This document shows positions 7,486 through 9,433 of a stretch of 9,433 nt of DNA, in pieces. The stretch spans positions 1 to 9,433 of the forward strand of contig CAIKVF010000084.1 of the NCBI GenBank assembly GCA_903830745.1, in the 5' to 3' direction. Numbering within the stretch: position 1 is the first letter of the stretch; every line of letters begins with the position of its first letter. A program made the translations under genes and the position numbers. This DNA is from an uncultured Actinomycetes bacterium. Its GTDB lineage: Bacteria; Actinomycetota; Acidimicrobiia; Acidimicrobiales; RAAP-2. The notes beneath the pieces are model-generated. The model had not been told where the DNA came from. It saw nothing but the letters and a program-made list of their open reading frames with translations, and made no database searches.

Positions 7486-9117
7486 TTATTTGCCCGTTGG
7501 CTTTCCGCCAACGACAGTTCCAACAACTTCAATGTCCTTAATAGCCATTGGAGCCACACTGAGTGGGTTTTCAGCAAGCACAGTGAAGTCTGCCCACTTG
7601 CCCACTTCTAATGAGCCAAGCATGTCATCACGGTTCATGAGATAAGCAGAACCAATAGTCATTGCGGTGAGTGCTTGAAGCGGAGAGATTCTTTCAGCAG
7701 GCCCGAGAACAAAACCACTTCTGGTAACACGATTCACCGCACACCACATAGTGAATAGAGGGTTCACTGGGGTCACTGGGTGATCTGAATGGATAGAGAT
7801 TTGAATTCCAGCTTCAATTGCTGATGCGGCGGCGTCCATTCGACGTGCTTTATCTGGTCCCATTGTTTTTGTACGGTGCGTGTCACCCCAGTAGTAAATG
7901 TGATTCGAGAAAATGTTCGCACAAAGGTTCAGCGCCGCCATCTTCTTTATCGCTGCTGGTGATGCCATCTGAAAATGTTCAAGTCGGTGTCGGTGGTCAT
8001 AGCGAGGTGAAGTGTTAAGAATTTTTTCAAATGCCCCAATCACCGTGTCGATTGCTTCATCGCCATTAGTGTGAACCGCAATTTGAAACCCCGCGTTGTG
8101 ATACGGAGTTAGCTGCTTTATGAGTGTGTCTTCATCGAGCAGCAATTGTCCATGATCATCGCCGCCGCAGTAGCCAGGCCAGTTCAGTTTTCCGGTGAAG
8201 CCTTGGATTGAACCATCTGATACCCATTTGAGGGGACCAAATGTGAAGCGCTCATTGCTTTCGCTCTTTAACTTCGACACAATGGCAAAGACTTCATCTT
8301 CTGACATACGTCGTGTCATGTCAGTAATTTTTGGTGAGTAGGTCACACGAGCTGGAAAGTCGTCACTAGAAACAGTCGCCTTAAAAGCTTCGAATGCCGG
8401 ACCCGCAGTAACCATTGAGATGTCACTTCCTGTTGTAACGCCAACTCGCCTGAGCAGCTCGCCACCAGCAAGTGCCAGTTGCGCGGGGTCTCCGGTGACC
8501 ATTTTCACTCGGTCTAGTACAAGACTCATTGCTTCTTCGTGAAATTCACCAGTTGGAATCCCATTGGTGTCTTTCATAACTCCTGGGACGTCTGTGTTCT
8601 CATCGACACCACAGATCTCCATTTGTTTCGAGTTTGCATATGCCAAGTGCCCACTGGCGTTCATAACCACAACGCCTTTGTTGGTGCTCACTTTGTCAAG
8701 GTCATGTCGAAGTAGTGCACGACCATCGAAGAACACGGGATCAAAGCCGTAGCCAGCGATTGCTCCTTCATAGTTGCCAGCACTACTTTTCAGCCGCTCA
8801 ACGACCTCGTCAATAGTTGCTGAGCCCTTCGACATAGTTCCATCGGGTCGAAGTCGGTCATCTCGCCCTGTCCAAACGAGCCCAGTCAGCATCCCTTCGC
8901 TAAAGACGTGACCATGAGCTTCAATAAAGCCTGGAACAATAACTAAGTTTTCGTATCTATTATCAACTTCAAACGAATCATTACTTAGGTTTTCTAAAAC
9001 GTCTTCAAATGTTCCAACGCTAAATATTCGCTCATCTTTTACTGCAATAGCCGTCGCGATCGGGCAACTCTTATCAAGTGTGACAATTTCACGAGCACGA
9101 TAAATGACTATTGACAC
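7486..9117 (-). CDS. YtcJ-like metal-dependent amidohydrolase (Amidohydrolase_3 type)
   Basis: A 543-aa soluble TIM-barrel hydrolase of the YtcJ group, which includes N-substituted formamide deformylase. Metal and catalytic motifs are complete: HxH at His68/His70 (GFIEAHGHV), Lys297 in FGPLKWVSDGS 293-303, His349 in AVHTNGDEA 347-355, His381 in RLEHFQ 378-383 and Asp445 in HSDHPV 443-448. The small N- and C-terminal beta-sandwich strands are present (IVTLD near 11-15, and LEVGKWADFTVL near 503-514). Length matches the family. The start is GTG with AAGGGG 5 nt upstream. The substrate cannot be read from sequence; these proteins act on varied amide, formamide or cyclic C-N bonds. The stop codon TAA abuts the amidase TAG with nothing between. 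It is divergent from a TetR-family gene across an 80-bp region containing a long dyad, so control by that regulator is likely but inferred. Confidence 0.93.
   Translation of the reverse strand: MSIVIYRAREIVTLDKSCPIATAIAVKDERIFSVGTFEDVLENLSNDSFEVDNRYENLVIVPGFIEAHGHVFSEGMLTGLVWTGRDDRLRPDGTMSKGSATIDEVVERLKSSAGNYEGAIAGYGFDPVFFDGRALLRHDLDKVSTNKGVVVMNASGHLAYANSKQMEICGVDENTDVPGVMKDTNGIPTGEFHEEAMSLVLDRVKMVTGDPAQLALAGGELLRRVGVTTGSDISMVTAGPAFEAFKATVSSDDFPARVTYSPKITDMTRRMSEDEVFAIVSKLKSESNERFTFGPLKWVSDGSIQGFTGKLNWPGYCGGDDHGQLLLDEDTLIKQLTPYHNAGFQIAVHTNGDEAIDTVIGAFEKILNTSPRYDHRHRLEHFQMASPAAIKKMAALNLCANIFSNHIYYWGDTHRTKTMGPDKARRMDAAASAIEAGIQISIHSDHPVTPVNPLFTMWCAVNRVTRSGFVLGPAERISPLQALTAMTIGSAYLMNRDDMLGSLEVGKWADFTVLAENPLSVAPMAIKDIEVVGTVVGGKPTGK
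7495..7513. terminator. Hairpin at convergent gene junction, possible bidirectional terminator
   Basis: CGTTGGC (7495-7501) and GCCAACG (7507-7513) form a perfect 7-bp stem with a 5-nt TTTCC loop. It begins 9 bp after the amidase stop and lies within the last codons of the opposing amidohydrolase, encoding part of its Gly-Gly-Lys-Pro-Thr-Gly tail. Neither strand has a T-run after the stem, so it is not a classical intrinsic terminator; actinobacterial terminators often lack one. The position between two converging genes supports the role. Confidence 0.45.
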
Positions 9118-9141
9118 AGGTTCCCCTTAGGACACTATTTA
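9111..9141 (+). promoter_or_regulatory. Weak candidate promoter for the tetR-like gene
   Basis: A perfect -35 consensus TTGACA (9111-9116) lies within the first codons of the divergent amidohydrolase. It is followed after 19 bp by TATTTA (9136-9141), or by TTTAAT (9138-9143) at 21 bp. The spacing is longer than ideal. If used, transcription would cross the dyad and lead into the regulator gene, fitting autoregulation. This is a guess from motifs only. Confidence 0.22.
9123..9128 (-). promoter_or_regulatory. Ribosome binding site setting the GTG start of the amidohydrolase
   Basis: Read on the minus strand, AAGGGG lies 5 nt before the GTG at 9117. No ATG start is available nearby in frame, and the family's first strand begins right after this GTG, so the site fixes the start. 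It overlaps the left arm of the dyad at 9126-9159 by 3 bp. Confidence 0.6.
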
Positions 9142-9159
9142 ATGTAGTCGTAACCTAAG
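9126..9159. promoter_or_regulatory. Operator-like dyad in the amidohydrolase/tetR divergent region
   Basis: Perfect 6-bp arms CTTAGG (9126-9131) and CCTAAG (9154-9159) flank 22 nt in which 5 of 11 pairs also match. An inner ACTA/TAGT repeat (9134-9137, 9145-9148) is offset by 1.5 bp. TetR-family repressors commonly bind such dyads in the space shared with a divergent target gene. The site touches the amidohydrolase ribosome binding site and overlaps the candidate regulator promoter, so binding could control both genes. The repeat is seen; the role is inferred. Confidence 0.45.
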
Positions 9160-9174
9160 TAGACAATTAACCTA
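9151..9174 (+). repeat. Short direct repeat TAACCTA
   Basis: TAACCTA occurs at 9151-9157 and again at 9168-9174, 17 bp start to start. The first copy overlaps the right arm of the dyad at 9126-9159, and TTAGG in the left arm is the inverted form of its core. Three related half-sites in 50 bp may mean more than one regulator dimer binds here, although 7-bp repeats can arise by chance. Confidence 0.35.
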
Positions 9175-9197
9175 TTTGGAAATGAAAGAATTAGTTA

Positions 9198-9433
9198 ATG
9201 ACAACTTCTGAGGTTTCAGACCGCATAACTCGCCCATCACAGGCAAGGTCACGCATCACGTTCGACCGAATCCTTAGCGTTGCGAAAGAAATCATTGTTG
9301 AACAAGGCATCGCCGCTCTCAACACAAATCTTGTCGCCGAACGCGCGGGAATCAACATTGGTACTGTGTACCACTACTTTCCAGACAAAATTGCAATTCT
9401 CTTAGAGCTTTCGAAAGCTGACCGCGATCTTCG
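9198..9433 (+). CDS. TetR-family transcriptional regulator (3' truncated)
   Basis: Only the first 78 codons are in the window; the frame runs off the right edge with no stop. They form a typical TetR DNA-binding domain: a basic N-terminal arm (about 9-21), helix 1 FDRILSVAKEIIVEQG 22-37, then the helix-turn-helix LVAERAGINIGTVYHYF 45-61 followed by PDKIAILLEL. The IGTVYHYFPDK stretch is the family's hallmark recognition helix and following turn. The ligand-binding domain is outside the window, so the effector cannot be guessed. The ATG at 9198 is preceded only by a weak purine stretch (GAAAGAA, 9184-9190). It is divergent from the YtcJ-like amidohydrolase, the classic arrangement for a TetR repressor and its target, with an operator-like dyad between them. 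Confidence 0.9.
   Translation, partial: MTTSEVSDRITRPSQARSRITFDRILSVAKEIIVEQGIAALNTNLVAERAGINIGTVYHYFPDKIAILLELSKADRDL

Overview
The window is a gene-dense stretch of bacterial chromosome with moderate to low GC (mid to high 40s percent, judged by eye). It most likely comes from an actinomycetote. Three things point there: a luciferase-like flavin/F420 oxidoreductase of the kind abundant in actinobacteria, an ABC exporter pair with the substitutions and Gly-rich N-terminus I associate with actinobacterial pairs, and use of GTG and TTG starts. The modest GC would fit an uncultured aquatic lineage such as Acidimicrobiia, but that placement is inference. I see no tRNA, rRNA, CRISPR array, insertion sequence or phage gene. 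Six genes are convincing along most of the window, and a seventh (tetR-like) is cut by the right edge.

Layout. (1) 2-3615, plus strand: two half-ABC exporters joined by a TAATG stop/start overlap. Their ATP-site motifs are complementary, giving one degenerate and one canonical site, which marks an obligate heterodimer. The first gene is cut by the left edge. (2) 3612-4655, minus strand: a luciferase-like monooxygenase family oxidoreductase whose stop overlaps the exporter's stop by 4 bp. (3) 4656-4742: an 87-bp divergent promoter region with an operator-like dyad and a candidate sigma70-type promoter. (4) 4743-6053, plus: a hexameric-type glutamate dehydrogenase. (5) 6100-7485, plus: an amidase-signature hydrolase with its full Ser-cisSer-Lys triad, preceded by another dyad. 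(6) 7486-9117, minus: a YtcJ-like amidohydrolase whose stop codon directly abuts the amidase stop, with a 7-bp-stem hairpin at the junction. (7) 9118-9197: a second divergent control region with a long dyad and a direct repeat. (8) 9198 to the right edge, plus: the DNA-binding N-terminus of a TetR-family regulator.

How they may work together. The amidase and the amidohydrolase are both C-N bond hydrolases, and the glutamate dehydrogenase beside them interconverts ammonium and glutamate. A nitrogen-salvage neighbourhood, with the TetR regulator controlling at least the divergent amidohydrolase, is a reasonable hypothesis but is not proven by the sequence. The exporter pair appears to be a separate unit. 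I did not find a clear previously undescribed system. The points most worth following are the asymmetric exporter, its Gly/Trp tail encoded by a G-rich tract, the three operator-like dyads, and the conflict between promoter and start codon at the dehydrogenase.
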